DNA of 64,000 nucleotides. Origin: a virus. A program made the position numbers and the translations under genes. Of this stretch, positions 14,953-23,742 are shown in pieces; within the stretch, counting starts at the first letter, position 1; each line of letters starts with the position of its first letter. The stretch covers positions 1-64,000 of the IMG/VR virus record IMGVR_UViG_3300023174_000070; one strand, written 5' to 3'. The notes beneath the pieces were generated by a model that saw nothing but the letters and a program-made list of their open reading frames with translations, ran no database searches and was not told where the DNA came from.

Positions 14953-16017
14953 CAACCCGTGTTTTTGCAGTATCTGCAAGGCTCTGTCTGCTACCTGTGC
15001 CCAGGAAAAGTTGTTGCGTATAATGTGGCTGTTTTCTCTGGCTCTTTTTTGTAGATATGTATAACTTTGTCGACTGGTTTTTAATGCTTGCCTTATGCTG
15101 TCAATTCGGGGTTGTGCCCACTCGCCCCAATTGCCATCTGTTGTGGGGTAGAACAACTGATAATCCTGACAAGCAACCGGCACCATGTCATATTCCACTG
15201 TTATCACACTGGATTGTATGTGTTGCAAGAATTCTGTGTGAGCACTGTGCCAGGTTGTGATGATAGGCAGGCCCACTGCCGCGGCTTCGATTAGCGGAAG
15301 TCCCCAACCTTCACCTTTGGAGGGCAACACAAACACATGAGCCTGTTGATAAAGATCTGCCATGTCATTGGCTGGTACTGAGCCCCACATCACACGCACA
15401 TTGGTCAAGCCAAGTTCCCCAATCCATTGAGTGAGTTCATTGTACTTGGCTTCTTTGTTGAAGAAATGATCAGTCTTGATCACCAGTTCAACATCAGGAT
15501 CATTGCCAAATTCTTGGTGCCAGGCATACACAGTTTCTATGATGCTTTTTCTCAATTCATATTTGCCTGTGATCAAATAGGTCAAGATAGGACTGTTGAC
15601 TCTGGGTGCATAAGGATGATATCGATCTGTATCCACCCCTTCCGGCACTATCTCACAACGGGCAGGATCCAGACCATTTTCAATCAGCACAGATTGACCC
15701 CAGGCACTAGGAACCCACACTTGATCTGCGGTGAGCATGGTGCTCATCACGGTGGGTGGTACTAGGGTACTTTCAAACACCACCCATTGAATGTTGGTAC
15801 CTTTAAAGTAATCTTGCAAGGGTATGCTCACAAAACAGATGTTGATATCGCCTGGTTCACTGATACGTGCTTCGGCCAGTAGTCTCTGCGGATCTTCGCA
15901 ATCAAACTCTTCAACACAGGCACCCCAGTGACTCACACGTTTCAATGCATCTGCAAAGTTTGCAAAATGGGTGCCAATACCCAAGTTGTTGCGTTTACCG
16001 ATCAGTCGTATTTTCAC
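14944..16017 (-). CDS. Glycosyltransferase family 4-like (357 aa)
   Basis: GT-B fold: an N-terminal domain beginning MKIRLIGKRNNLGIGTH, the inter-domain CEIVPEGVDTDRYHP segment, and the nucleotide-sugar site VFVLPSKGEGWGLPLIEAAA containing the E-x7-E motif. It transfers a sugar from an activated donor to an unknown acceptor, likely in surface-glycan or virion glycosylation. Stop lies inside an inverted repeat. Confidence 0.88.
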   Translation of the reverse strand: MKIRLIGKRNNLGIGTHFANFADALKRVSHWGACVEEFDCEDPQRLLAEARISEPGDINICFVSIPLQDYFKGTNIQWVVFESTLVPPTVMSTMLTADQVWVPSAWGQSVLIENGLDPARCEIVPEGVDTDRYHPYAPRVNSPILTYLITGKYELRKSIIETVYAWHQEFGNDPDVELVIKTDHFFNKEAKYNELTQWIGELGLTNVRVMWGSVPANDMADLYQQAHVFVLPSKGEGWGLPLIEAAAVGLPIITTWHSAHTEFLQHIQSSVITVEYDMVPVACQDYQLFYPTTDGNWGEWAQPRIDSIRQALKTSRQSYTYLQKRARENSHIIRNNFSWAQVADRALQILQKHGLLK

Positions 16018-16238
16018 AAGCGGAATCGTTCTAGCACTGCCTGTGCTTGTGAAAAATCCTCATCGGCCTTGATATCTAGAATTTCAATTTCTTGTATAAC
16101 CAATTCGTTTTTGGCTATTTGAATCAATTCTAGCGCATATCTTAAATCTTCATCTGATGCCCAGGATAAGAAATCTTCCATATCCGCATCAGTTGAATTC
16201 AAGATAAAATCCAAATTTCCTTTGTCCCAATTGTTCAT
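16014..16238 (-). CDS. Hypothetical acidic small protein (74 aa)
   Basis: Start at MNNWDKGNLDFIL, preceded by AAGGAG. Acidic and helical (EDFLSWASDEDLRYALELIQ). Its TGA overlaps the ATG of the glycosyltransferase, so it may be coupled to it. Unknown function. Confidence 0.7.
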   Translation of the reverse strand: MNNWDKGNLDFILNSTDADMEDFLSWASDEDLRYALELIQIAKNELVIQEIEILDIKADEDFSQAQAVLERFRL

Positions 16239-16266
16239 GTCAACTCCTTTGTAAAATCGATAATGT

Positions 16267-16295
16267 ATTGTAGCACATGTTTGACGCCTGGTCAA
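16267..16295 (-). promoter_or_regulatory. Sigma-70 promoter, TTGACC-17-TACAAT
   Basis: -35 at 16290-16295, -10 at 16267-16272, spacer 17; drives 16014-16238 and the glycosyltransferase. Confidence 0.78.
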
Positions 16296-16305
16296 CATAG
16301 TGTAT

Positions 16306-17529
16306 TTAAAGTTTTTGTGTGTAGTATATCGATTTCAACTCCTGAAGTATATAAATCCCCTCACTGCCACGATATACAGTAGCAGAAAACACGCTCCAAT
16401 CTTTTACACCAGGATTGGCTCCTAACAATCGAGCCATGCTCAAAAAAGTATCACGTTGATAAAGATTTAAAACGCCATTGGCCAGTTGGTAAAATGTAGC
16501 ATCCCCATTGGGCCCATTAAAGAAGTAATATTGTATACCTTGATAAACAAAATTAACAATATCTCCATTGCTGTTATAGGCAGTATCCAAAGCGTAGGCA
16601 TAGGAAAAATTGTCTGATCCTTGATTTAACCAAACTTCTTTGCGTCCTGGTAATCCTGCACTAGAGGCCTCATATAGAGTTATAAAATCCAACAGTCCGT
16701 CTTCATTAACATCTGCTGTCACAACCCCAATCATTCCGGCCATGGCATTGTCTTGTCTGGGAACGGGTATCAGTTTGATCAACCCAAGATTTGCATCAAC
16801 AATGCTAATGGCGTCCGCAGTGGCACCTTGGCTGTTGCCACCTTGCATCGCGGCCAGATGCCCAGTGGTAGAATCACGTATCACTGCACATGCACTGGCA
16901 CCATTTACATATTGATCAGCAACAAATGTAAAAGTTCTATTGCCCTGATTCAAGTAATATCCGTATGTATTTGTATTTCGATTGTAGGTTCCTCGAACCA
17001 GCATGTCCATGTTGCCGTCGTTGTTGAGATCAAATAAACAGGCACCGGCACTAGACATGGATTCACTGAAGGTTTGTTTACTAAAAGTTCCGGCGGCGCT
17101 ACCCCACAACATTAGACTGTTAGAAGAACTAACAAAATCATCAGCACCCGGTAGCCATATATCCGCATGGCCATCGTGGTCAAAATCCCAAATAAAAATG
17201 TGACCACTGCCCGGGTAAGAGTTGCTGCCTAATAGTTCTGTGGTGCGCTCTGTTAACGTTCCGTTGGAGTTTTGTATCATAATTGCAAGATACGAGGTCC
17301 CAGATCCTGACCACCCCCCAATTACCACATCATCAAGTCCATCGTTGTTTAAATCTCCCACCGCATAGTTTTTGACCTTGTTGTTATGTATTGCAGTGCC
17401 TTGATTGATTATTTTCACGGCAATAGATGCAGAACTTGCAGGAGTCCCACTGCTTCCGCCACCACCCCCGCCCCCACAGGCCACAAGTGCTAGACACATT
17501 AATAAACAACAAATTTTTGGCACAATCAT
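16306..17529 (-). CDS. FG-GAP/VCBS-repeat lipoprotein (407 aa)
   Basis: Lipoprotein signal with lipobox LVAC at about residues 15-18, then seven glycines. The body has repeated calcium-binding FG-GAP-like motifs: DLNNDGLDD, DFDHDGHAD, DLNNDGNMD and DVNEDGLLD, consistent with a beta-propeller. Such proteins bind ligands or surfaces. A lipid-anchored propeller in a phage suggests host-surface alteration, such as receptor masking. Promoter at 17555-17583. Confidence 0.85.
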   Translation of the reverse strand: MIVPKICCLLMCLALVACGGGGGGGSSGTPASSASIAVKIINQGTAIHNNKVKNYAVGDLNNDGLDDVVIGGWSGSGTSYLAIMIQNSNGTLTERTTELLGSNSYPGSGHIFIWDFDHDGHADIWLPGADDFVSSSNSLMLWGSAAGTFSKQTFSESMSSAGACLFDLNNDGNMDMLVRGTYNRNTNTYGYYLNQGNRTFTFVADQYVNGASACAVIRDSTTGHLAAMQGGNSQGATADAISIVDANLGLIKLIPVPRQDNAMAGMIGVVTADVNEDGLLDFITLYEASSAGLPGRKEVWLNQGSDNFSYAYALDTAYNSNGDIVNFVYQGIQYYFFNGPNGDATFYQLANGVLNLYQRDTFLSMARLLGANPGVKDWSVFSATVYRGSEGIYILQELKSIYYTQKL

Positions 17530-17554
17530 GCTCCAAAAGGTTAATCATGTGTAC

Positions 17555-17583
17555 ATTATAGCACTTTGGGTATTTCAAGTCAA
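17555..17583 (-). promoter_or_regulatory. Sigma-70 promoter, TTGACT-17-TATAAT
   Basis: -35 at 17578-17583, -10 at 17555-17560, spacer 17; drives the lipoprotein gene. A perfect inverted repeat begins 6 bases upstream. Confidence 0.8.
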
Positions 17584-17589
17584 ACTCCC

Positions 17590-17615
17590 AAGATTAGTAC
17601 TTGAGTACTAATCTT
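17590..17615. repeat. AGTACT-type inverted repeat, copy 4 (perfect)
   Basis: AAGATTAGTACT-TG-AGTACTAATCTT: 12-base arms with no mismatch. Unlike other copies it lies between divergent genes, not at a gene end, which argues for a regulatory function beyond termination. Confidence 0.75.
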
Positions 17616-17632
17616 GATTATATTAGTATAAA

Positions 17633-17655
17633 CCACGAGAGACTCGTGGTAAATA
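17633..17655 (+). promoter_or_regulatory. Hairpin plus possible late promoter (GGTAAATACT)
   Basis: A perfect 7-bp hairpin CCACGAG-AGA-CTCGTGG (17633-17649) is followed at once by TAAATA (17650-17655) and then GAGAAGGAG and the start at 17675. Confidence 0.45.
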
Positions 17656-17674
17656 CTGAGAAGGAGAAAAATAA

Positions 17675-17845
17675 ATGTCACAAATGTTTATTCAATTAAT
17701 AGAACGTCTTGCTGAGATGTTCCCCAAGCAAAATTACCAATCTCGCTTGGAACAGTATTTGAGCACCAAATGCATTGCCAGCGAAGCAGACGTAGAATAC
17801 TGGCAACGTCAGTACGACAAACAATCAGATAGGAATTTTGCATGA
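17675..17845 (+). CDS. Small DUF3563-like protein (56 aa)
   Basis: Starts MSQMFIQLIERLAEMFP after GAGAAGGAG. The LEQYLSTKCIASEADVEYWQR segment resembles the short DUF3563 proteins of betaproteobacteria (YL-x-A-x-D-x-x-D-x-E). Soluble, helical. Its TGA overlaps the ATG of the next gene. Confidence 0.6.
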   Translation: MSQMFIQLIERLAEMFPKQNYQSRLEQYLSTKCIASEADVEYWQRQYDKQSDRNFA

Positions 17846-17961
17846 AACAATTTTTTAACTCAGTTTGGAATTTTCTTGAATCCATGGGCGAAGCCCGTGC
17901 AGCCAGCGTGTTGGCCAGAGCAGGTAAAATAAACGAAGCCAAGGCCATGTACGCAAAATGA
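17842..17961 (+). CDS. Tiny helical protein (39 aa)
   Basis: MKQFFNSVWNFLESMGEARA followed by SVLARAGKINEAKAMYAK; amphipathic helices throughout. ATGA overlap with the preceding small gene supports a two-gene unit. Resembles small betaproteobacterial proteins in style; function unknown. Confidence 0.6.
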   Translation: MKQFFNSVWNFLESMGEARAASVLARAGKINEAKAMYAK

Positions 17962-18016
17962 TTGCAGATCTATTGATGCTGTGTCGTTGGGCACATGAAG
18001 GTTGGGAAGTTCACCC

Positions 18017-18265
18017 CTAGTGTGGGGTCAGCAACCAACCTTGCCCTGACACTCGGTGATACCAGCAATAAAACGGTTCTGAAATGGTTAACACTCCATT
18101 CTGAGCCAAATGCCAATATCTTGGCAACACATCAATGCCATCAATTGTTACCACATGATCAGCATCAAACTCCAAGTGGTCATGCAAACTCACAGTTGAT
18201 TGACTGTGATTATCAACCACGGTCAGCAATAGTTCAGTATCCAGCAGTTGTAAAAAGTTCTTCAT
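18017..18265 (-). CDS. Hypothetical small protein (82 aa)
   Basis: [19 protein letters not shown], then a beta-rich body with His-rich DHLEFDADHVV and a Trp/Tyr-rich end. It overlaps the end of the radical SAM gene by 32 bases, and may be its downstream partner. Family not recognised. Confidence 0.6.
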   Translation of the reverse strand: MKNFLQLLDTELLLTVVDNHSQSTVSLHDHLEFDADHVVTIDGIDVLPRYWHLAQNGVLTISEPFYCWYHRVSGQGWLLTPH

Positions 18266-19514
18266 ATTCAGGCAAATAAGTTACAATTGAGTTGCCACGA
18301 TTGGCTTCCAGTCTTTTCAAATACTCAACTAGGTCTGGCAGACGCCAACTTTCATCCGATTCGGCCTTGAGATAATTCACATAACTCTGTAGATCCTGTA
18401 CAATTTGTTGTTGGGCTACATTTGGATCACGAATGTTTACTACCACATCGCTGCCAACCGGATGCTGGTCTATCCAGGCTTCAAGGTCGGACACAATGCG
18501 TTGTCTGTATTCCAGAGGCAGAACTGATGGGCGCAAACACTCAGGCTTGTTTAAAAAATTACAACTTTCCACAGCAATGTTGTGGTGCCAGGCATATTCA
18601 TATACTCCTAGCATGTGACCAACTGTGAGTGCTGTGGGCGTGGTTCTAAACTGCACTAACCAATCTTGTTGCTGACTTATTTCTAACCAACGTTCCATAC
18701 TTTCAAACACAGTGGGCAAACACACAGGATAACGCACATAGTCATTCACAATCTTAAAACTCTCCACACTCATGCCAAGATTCACTCCCTGGAATTGGGT
18801 CAACAGTTCAACCACATCATCGCGCCATACGCCTAGATTAGTAGTAAACCCAATTGTGGCCGTGCGATTCAAGCCGGCTTGAATCAGAGCCTCAAGTATG
18901 GTTTTGAATGCGGGAGTTATCAGTGTTTCACCACCAATGAAATGCAAGTATTGTATGTGTGAACTTGAGATCAAGGTATCAACCAACTGTTGAACCCGCA
19001 CAGGATCGTCGGTCCAGTTTGCAGGTGGTAGATCATTGATGATGCCGATCTTTTTAAACTCCGACGCCAGGCGCGAACTTGAATGTGGGCTACAAAATAC
19101 ACAGGCACCGTTGCAATAGTTGCCAAGATCTATTTGCCAATCCTGGGGCATTTGTGTTGTCTCGCCACCTTGGGCAAATTCTGTCAACCACGGCGATGAT
19201 GCTAGAGTCTTTTCAAAATGTTCAAGTCTAACACCTGCTTTGAGCAGTTGTTTTTGTCGTCCGCTGATTTTGTTGTGACGTTCCATCTGTGTGCATTTTG
19301 CACAACCAGGAGGTGAATTACCTGTTGCTAACTCTTGTCTAACACTGGTCATGCGTTGTTGAAAAAACTCAACTGGTGTTATGTTGTAGATATTGTCAGC
19401 AGAATAGCGTTGATCTGTTGCCGCCCAACGACAGTATTCATAATGCCCGGCATTGTTGATTCTCATATGGAACCACGGGCTGGGACAAAAATTGTTTTTT
19501 AAATTATTGGTCAC
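18234..19514 (-). CDS. Twitch-type radical SAM protein (426 aa)
   Basis: Radical SAM cluster is [12 protein letters not shown] (C-x3-C-x2-C) near residue 135; [10 protein letters not shown] is the SAM-binding GGE motif. N-terminal cysteines occur in [16 protein letters not shown] and GCAKCTQ, possibly an accessory cluster. Paralogue of 8237-9397. Substrate unknown. The start overlaps the clpP gene by 11 bases. Confidence 0.85.
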   Translation of the reverse strand: MTNNLKNNFCPSPWFHMRINNAGHYEYCRWAATDQRYSADNIYNITPVEFFQQRMTSVRQELATGNSPPGCAKCTQMERHNKISGRQKQLLKAGVRLEHFEKTLASSPWLTEFAQGGETTQMPQDWQIDLGNYCNGACVFCSPHSSSRLASEFKKIGIINDLPPANWTDDPVRVQQLVDTLISSSHIQYLHFIGGETLITPAFKTILEALIQAGLNRTATIGFTTNLGVWRDDVVELLTQFQGVNLGMSVESFKIVNDYVRYPVCLPTVFESMERWLEISQQQDWLVQFRTTPTALTVGHMLGVYEYAWHHNIAVESCNFLNKPECLRPSVLPLEYRQRIVSDLEAWIDQHPVGSDVVVNIRDPNVAQQQIVQDLQSYVNYLKAESDESWRLPDLVEYLKRLEANRGNSIVTYLPEYEELFTTAGY

Positions 19515-20100
19515 GTTGATTGATGATTCGATCTGCTAAACCATAGTCCACTGCTTCTTGGGCACTCATGAAGAAATCACGTTCCATGTCTGCACTCAGT
19601 ACATCGTAGTCTTTGCCTGCTGTGTTGTGTTTGACATAGATGTTGGTAAGATACTCTTTCATCTTTTGAATTTCACGTGCTTGAATTTGGATGTCTGTGG
19701 CTTGTCCTGAAGCACCACCTGATGGCTGGTGAATCATGTGTCGGGCATTGGGCAGGATCATACGTTTGCCTGCGGCTCCTGCTGTGGCCAACAACGACCC
19801 CATGGAGCAGGCCTGTCCCATTACGATAGTTTGTACATCACAGCGAATAAACTGCATGGTATCATAAATGGCCATGCCCGCTGTTACACTTCCACCTGGC
19901 GAATTAATATACAAGGAAATATCTTTATCAGGGTTATCACTTTCCAAAAACAGCATTTGTGCTACCAGCAGACTGGCTGTGTGTTCGCTCACTTCTGTGT
20001 CCAGCATGATCACACGGTCTTTTAATAGACGACTGTAGATATCGTAACTGCGCTCGCCTTTGGCAGTTTGTTCAAGCACAATTGGCACTAAATGGGGCAT
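19504..20100 (-). CDS. clpP: ATP-dependent Clp protease proteolytic subunit
   Basis: Full-length ClpP (198 aa). Catalytic Ser is in [14 protein letters not shown], His in [11 protein letters not shown] and Asp in DMERDFFM. The tetradecameric peptidase degrades substrates fed by ClpX or ClpA. There is no long propeptide. A cognate ClpX with an IGF loop is at 42426-43634, so a phage ClpXP is possible. Alanine before the catalytic Ser in many ClpPs is Cys here. Confidence 0.95.
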   Translation of the reverse strand: MPHLVPIVLEQTAKGERSYDIYSRLLKDRVIMLDTEVSEHTASLLVAQMLFLESDNPDKDISLYINSPGGSVTAGMAIYDTMQFIRCDVQTIVMGQACSMGSLLATAGAAGKRMILPNARHMIHQPSGGASGQATDIQIQAREIQKMKEYLTNIYVKHNTAGKDYDVLSADMERDFFMSAQEAVDYGLADRIINQRDQ

Positions 20101-21077
20101 GGTATTCCTTTTTCGACTATAGATTGTTGCTGTTTGACGTAATCAGCAAAGTGAGCCTGATTGTATAGGATTTTTTCCTGTAAGTCAACAAATTTCTTTT
20201 GCCAGTACGCAGGTGTTTGCTCACACAGAACCTTTAGAAATCCGGGTAGGTTGTGTGGTTCTGCCAGATCCAAATTCGAAATGTCCTCAAAGTCCTGTGT
20301 GTAAGGTTCAAACCCTCGATCACGCAACCAACGTGTGCCACCATCTGGGTCATATACCAAAAACGGTCTGCAACCCACAATGGGTTTGTAGATTTTTTCA
20401 CTTACAAAGCCTGAACTATTTATGTTGTAAAAGGTTTCAGTGACCACATTGAGCAGGTGTCGTTGCCAATTACCCGGGTGTCCCAAACTCACAATATCGT
20501 TGGGTATACCATAATGATCGCTAGTGGCATTGGGTGCCAGGGTGTCGTGATCTCGATCTTGTGCCAATGCTACTACAGCCTGCCCGTCGCCGCCCATGCT
20601 CACAATGCCTTGATTGACCAGATTCATGGCCTGTAGTTTGCTGTATAGTTTTTGTCTGTGCCAGTGAGGTTTTCGATTCAAACACATGTATGCAGTGTCA
20701 ATTGTGTTGACCTCCAACAATACAGTGTTATCAGGGGCCTGTAAAAAGTGATCAACAAATAATGCACAAAAATCCACTTGACCTGCGCCCGGATAGTAAC
20801 CTATACCGGTGACCGGACGACCAAATTCCTCATAGCGGTCAGGATAGGGTATGGCAGCATCCAACATGGCAATCAACACAATCTGATCCCACTCATTCTC
20901 ACGCAACCACAACATCACTTGTTCGTGCATTTCCCCAGTGTACCACACGCTGTTGATTATGACCACACGTTGATCACTCTTAACAAACGGTTTCACAAGA
21001 TCACTCACAATACCTTGCTCGTACTGTTTGAGCGGGTATTCACGTCCCCAGCCTTGATCAAATGTCGTAATTATCAT
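20088..21077 (-). CDS. Putative glycosyltransferase, SEKxxKPI family (329 aa)
   Basis: The C-terminal part has [19 protein letters not shown] then [15 protein letters not shown] and RGFEPY. The TEK/SEKxxxPI pattern resembles nucleotide-sugar-binding segments of fucosyltransferase-like GT-B enzymes, and recurs in four other genes here. It is the most diverged of the five. Donor and acceptor unknown. Confidence 0.6.
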   Translation of the reverse strand: MIITTFDQGWGREYPLKQYEQGIVSDLVKPFVKSDQRVVIINSVWYTGEMHEQVMLWLRENEWDQIVLIAMLDAAIPYPDRYEEFGRPVTGIGYYPGAGQVDFCALFVDHFLQAPDNTVLLEVNTIDTAYMCLNRKPHWHRQKLYSKLQAMNLVNQGIVSMGGDGQAVVALAQDRDHDTLAPNATSDHYGIPNDIVSLGHPGNWQRHLLNVVTETFYNINSSGFVSEKIYKPIVGCRPFLVYDPDGGTRWLRDRGFEPYTQDFEDISNLDLAEPHNLPGFLKVLCEQTPAYWQKKFVDLQEKILYNQAHFADYVKQQQSIVEKGIPCPI

Positions 21078-22081
21078 GGGTATAATGTTTCTAGATGTAA
21101 TCTATTGTGCAATGCAATTGCATGGGCTTGTTCCAGCACAGAATTTAGTTTTGTGGCATCCAGATCAATCAGCGACTGAATCACTATTTTCATGGCCAAC
21201 CATCTAGCAGGTCCTTCCAGTTGATCATAAGATTCGTCCCATACAGAATCAAAACTACAAAAGCCCATGTGTTTCAACCGTTGAATGTAACCTGATGCTC
21301 CATAGATGATCCAAGGCCGTGTTCCTGCAATAGGCCTTGCTGTTTTTTCCGTAGGGAAAAATGTTTGACCCAGCGTGTAACTTTCACACACAAGTTCTAT
21401 ATTGAATCGGTGATAATGACTTATCATACTGCGATTATGTACAAAGTGGTTGTCTGGATCTCCATATTGATCTCGAATAGTTCTACCGTCTAGGCTTGAG
21501 AATTTTTGTGTGGCAAACCAATCAATGACGTCTTGTTGATTGTCTGGTGCCCAATCTGCTAGAGTTTCTGGCAAGCACCAACCTTTGAAATTGCGTATGT
21601 GCCAAGGTTCAGGCACTGGAGTACCTTCGGGTGTGAGTGCTGTTAATCTACTGATCAAAAATCTATTGTCCCATTGTTGTTGCACCTGATACAAAATTGC
21701 ATTACGGTGCACTGTTGCTCGGCCCAAGAACAATCCAAACAAGTGTGATTTTATGCCACCAAAATCTTGTTCTGGCTGCAGTTGATATTCTCGTGCAAAG
21801 TACCAAAAATGACTGGGCACACTACACTGGAATTTTTTATAAGCAATAGATTCGCCGGCATTACTCCATTTAGTAACAGTGATTGCAGTTGGTAGCAAAT
21901 TGTGTCTAGCAAGCCAGGCATCAACCATAGCAACAACGCCTAAACGATGTAGACTAGGACCTTCACTGCGTAAATCTAGTGTAATTTCGACGTCGCTGGA
22001 TAACTCTTTTAATTTTTGTTGCACTTCAACTTCGTTGTACCATATATCTCCGCTGACTTCTATGGGTATTGTGATATTCAT
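21074..22081 (-). CDS. Putative glycosyltransferase, TEKTxxPI family (335 aa)
   Basis: Contains LVCESYTLGQTFFPTEKTAR followed by PIAGTRPWIIYG and MGFCSFDSVWDESYD, the shared signature of this family. The N-terminal half begins with a beta-rich region. Overlaps the next paralogue by a 4-base stop/start, so the pair is coexpressed. Confidence 0.6.
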   Translation of the reverse strand: MNITIPIEVSGDIWYNEVEVQQKLKELSSDVEITLDLRSEGPSLHRLGVVAMVDAWLARHNLLPTAITVTKWSNAGESIAYKKFQCSVPSHFWYFAREYQLQPEQDFGGIKSHLFGLFLGRATVHRNAILYQVQQQWDNRFLISRLTALTPEGTPVPEPWHIRNFKGWCLPETLADWAPDNQQDVIDWFATQKFSSLDGRTIRDQYGDPDNHFVHNRSMISHYHRFNIELVCESYTLGQTFFPTEKTARPIAGTRPWIIYGASGYIQRLKHMGFCSFDSVWDESYDQLEGPARWLAMKIVIQSLIDLDATKLNSVLEQAHAIALHNRLHLETLYP

Positions 22082-22089
22082 TGTGGTTT

Positions 22090-22108
22090 ACTTATCGCGG
22101 AGATAAGT
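22090..22108 (+). promoter_or_regulatory. Hairpin presenting the ribosome-binding site
   Basis: ACTTATC-GCGGA-GATAAGT forms a 7-bp stem. The GGAG ribosome site (22099-22102) is in the loop and edge of the stem, 8 bases before ATG 22111. This may be a translational operator. Confidence 0.45.
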
Positions 22109-22110
22109 AC

Positions 22111-23733
22111 ATGATGCGAGATTTAATCAACCTACTAGACTCAATTGCAGAAAGCCGCGGACTCAGCGGTAGAGAATCCGGTGCTGTATACAAAAGAGGT
22201 GACAGTGCCGACGATCAAATCGTGTTTAAATCATTAACATTCTATCCTAAAGTTGGCAAGTATAAAGATGCTCATGATTTTATGGACGCTTGGATAACTG
22301 CAGAGCAATCACTTGATCACCCAATTGAAAAAGTCAATCAACCCACCGCCGCCACACGAGCATTTGGTATTGCCGCATTTGACACTGCTGTGGGCACACG
22401 CTACCTAGCCAAATTTACTTCAGAAATCAAACCTGTTTTTGATGCAAACAAATTTTTCCAAACCAAAGACATACCCGGAGGATTCAAACAAGCGGATGCT
22501 CGTGGTAGCAAGGAAAAAGCCGGTTACAAGCCCAGTGATGTTCTGACTGATCTCAAGAAACAAACCCCTGCTAGTATCCTGGCACAAATTGGTGAAAAGT
22601 TTACTGTGGACAGTTCTGAATACCGAGCGTCTGAAATCATAATGAATTCGCCCACTTTTCCTGTGTCGGTTGATGGAACAGGCATAGACTTCACAGGCTT
22701 TCGTGATTACTTTTGTGAAATGCTACAGCCCTGTGTGTTGATCAATGGCGGCCAAGTTAAAGGCAATGCTGGTGAGGCAGCGGCACTGTTCATGGGTAGA
22801 AACGGATTTGCAGGTTGTACCGTTAGTTTTAATGCCAATGTGAGTGGTGGCTTATACGACTCTTTGTTGGTCAGTCCCGAGGGTAAACAAATCAAACTTT
22901 CAAGCAAGGGTGCTACTGGTGCCAAGGCCAGTAGTGTGAACTTGTTGGTTGCCTTGCGTGAACTGGAAGCCGCGGGCATGCCTGAGTTTGCACAGAATTA
23001 TCCTGAGGTTGTTGATATTCTCAACACCATCGACAAAGGTGATCACAACTCTGGTCCGTTAAACTTGGCTGTGCAGTTTGGAATTATCACTAAGGATGAA
23101 ATACCTCAAGTGATGAGTCTCAAACAATCAGCAGGCAATCCAAAATTTAATATTGACAAAACCGATCTGTCAGACAATCTCAAACAATTGTACCACGATC
23201 GCACTGCTGAAAACCCCAGCAAGGTTGTTCCACTCAATCATCTGGTGGCTTCTATTGCATACAAAGTCTGCAACGAAATCAATTTAAAGACCGATTTTTC
23301 AGACGCGGCGTCTGACATTCTCAACCATTCGGCCTTTGTGCAAATGTACACTGATGCTACCAAGAGCAAAGACGGTCAAATTATTATCAAAGGTTTTAGA
23401 ACCATATGGCCCGGCACGTTGTTTAGTGAAGTCACGCTGGAAGCACAAAAGAGTTATAGTTCGACTGCTAGTTCAGGTGGTAAACTGGTGTTTGGAATCA
23501 ATGAAAAACCTCAAGCGATTCCCAACGTCGAAAAGGCGGCTACCACAGATGCACCCGGTCCGAGCCGAGCAGGCGAACTTGTGGACTACATGGGACCTGG
23601 AGTCAGCACTGACACCCTGGACGCAGAAACTGACAAAAAACGCTTGACTGGACCGGGTGCCAAAGCCGCCAAACAAAGTCAAGCAGTCAAGATGACCAAG
23701 GATGTGCTGGGTCGAAATGTAAGGAAACGCTAA
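22111..23733 (+). CDS. Large putative virion/internal head protein (540 aa)
   Basis: Starts MMRDLINLLDSIAESRGL; the ATG at 22111 or 22114 is favoured by the hairpin-borne GGAG. The N-terminal helix resembles phage packaging tags and SIAE/S could be a protease site. The middle is Gly/Ala/Ser-rich with GGLYDSLLVSPEGKQIK; the C-terminus is basic (GRNVRKR). Similar large proteins occur in phages of aquatic bacteria without assigned function. Confidence 0.65.
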   Translation: MMRDLINLLDSIAESRGLSGRESGAVYKRGDSADDQIVFKSLTFYPKVGKYKDAHDFMDAWITAEQSLDHPIEKVNQPTAATRAFGIAAFDTAVGTRYLAKFTSEIKPVFDANKFFQTKDIPGGFKQADARGSKEKAGYKPSDVLTDLKKQTPASILAQIGEKFTVDSSEYRASEIIMNSPTFPVSVDGTGIDFTGFRDYFCEMLQPCVLINGGQVKGNAGEAAALFMGRNGFAGCTVSFNANVSGGLYDSLLVSPEGKQIKLSSKGATGAKASSVNLLVALRELEAAGMPEFAQNYPEVVDILNTIDKGDHNSGPLNLAVQFGIITKDEIPQVMSLKQSAGNPKFNIDKTDLSDNLKQLYHDRTAENPSKVVPLNHLVASIAYKVCNEINLKTDFSDAASDILNHSAFVQMYTDATKSKDGQIIIKGFRTIWPGTLFSEVTLEAQKSYSSTASSGGKLVFGINEKPQAIPNVEKAATTDAPGPSRAGELVDYMGPGVSTDTLDAETDKKRLTGPGAKAAKQSQAVKMTKDVLGRNVRKR

Positions 23734-23742
23734 GGAAACGTC

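Noticed and set aside
17958-18020. A 20-codon plus-strand frame after the tiny helical gene
   Set aside because: Too short to judge, with no ribosome site of its own apart from the overlap.
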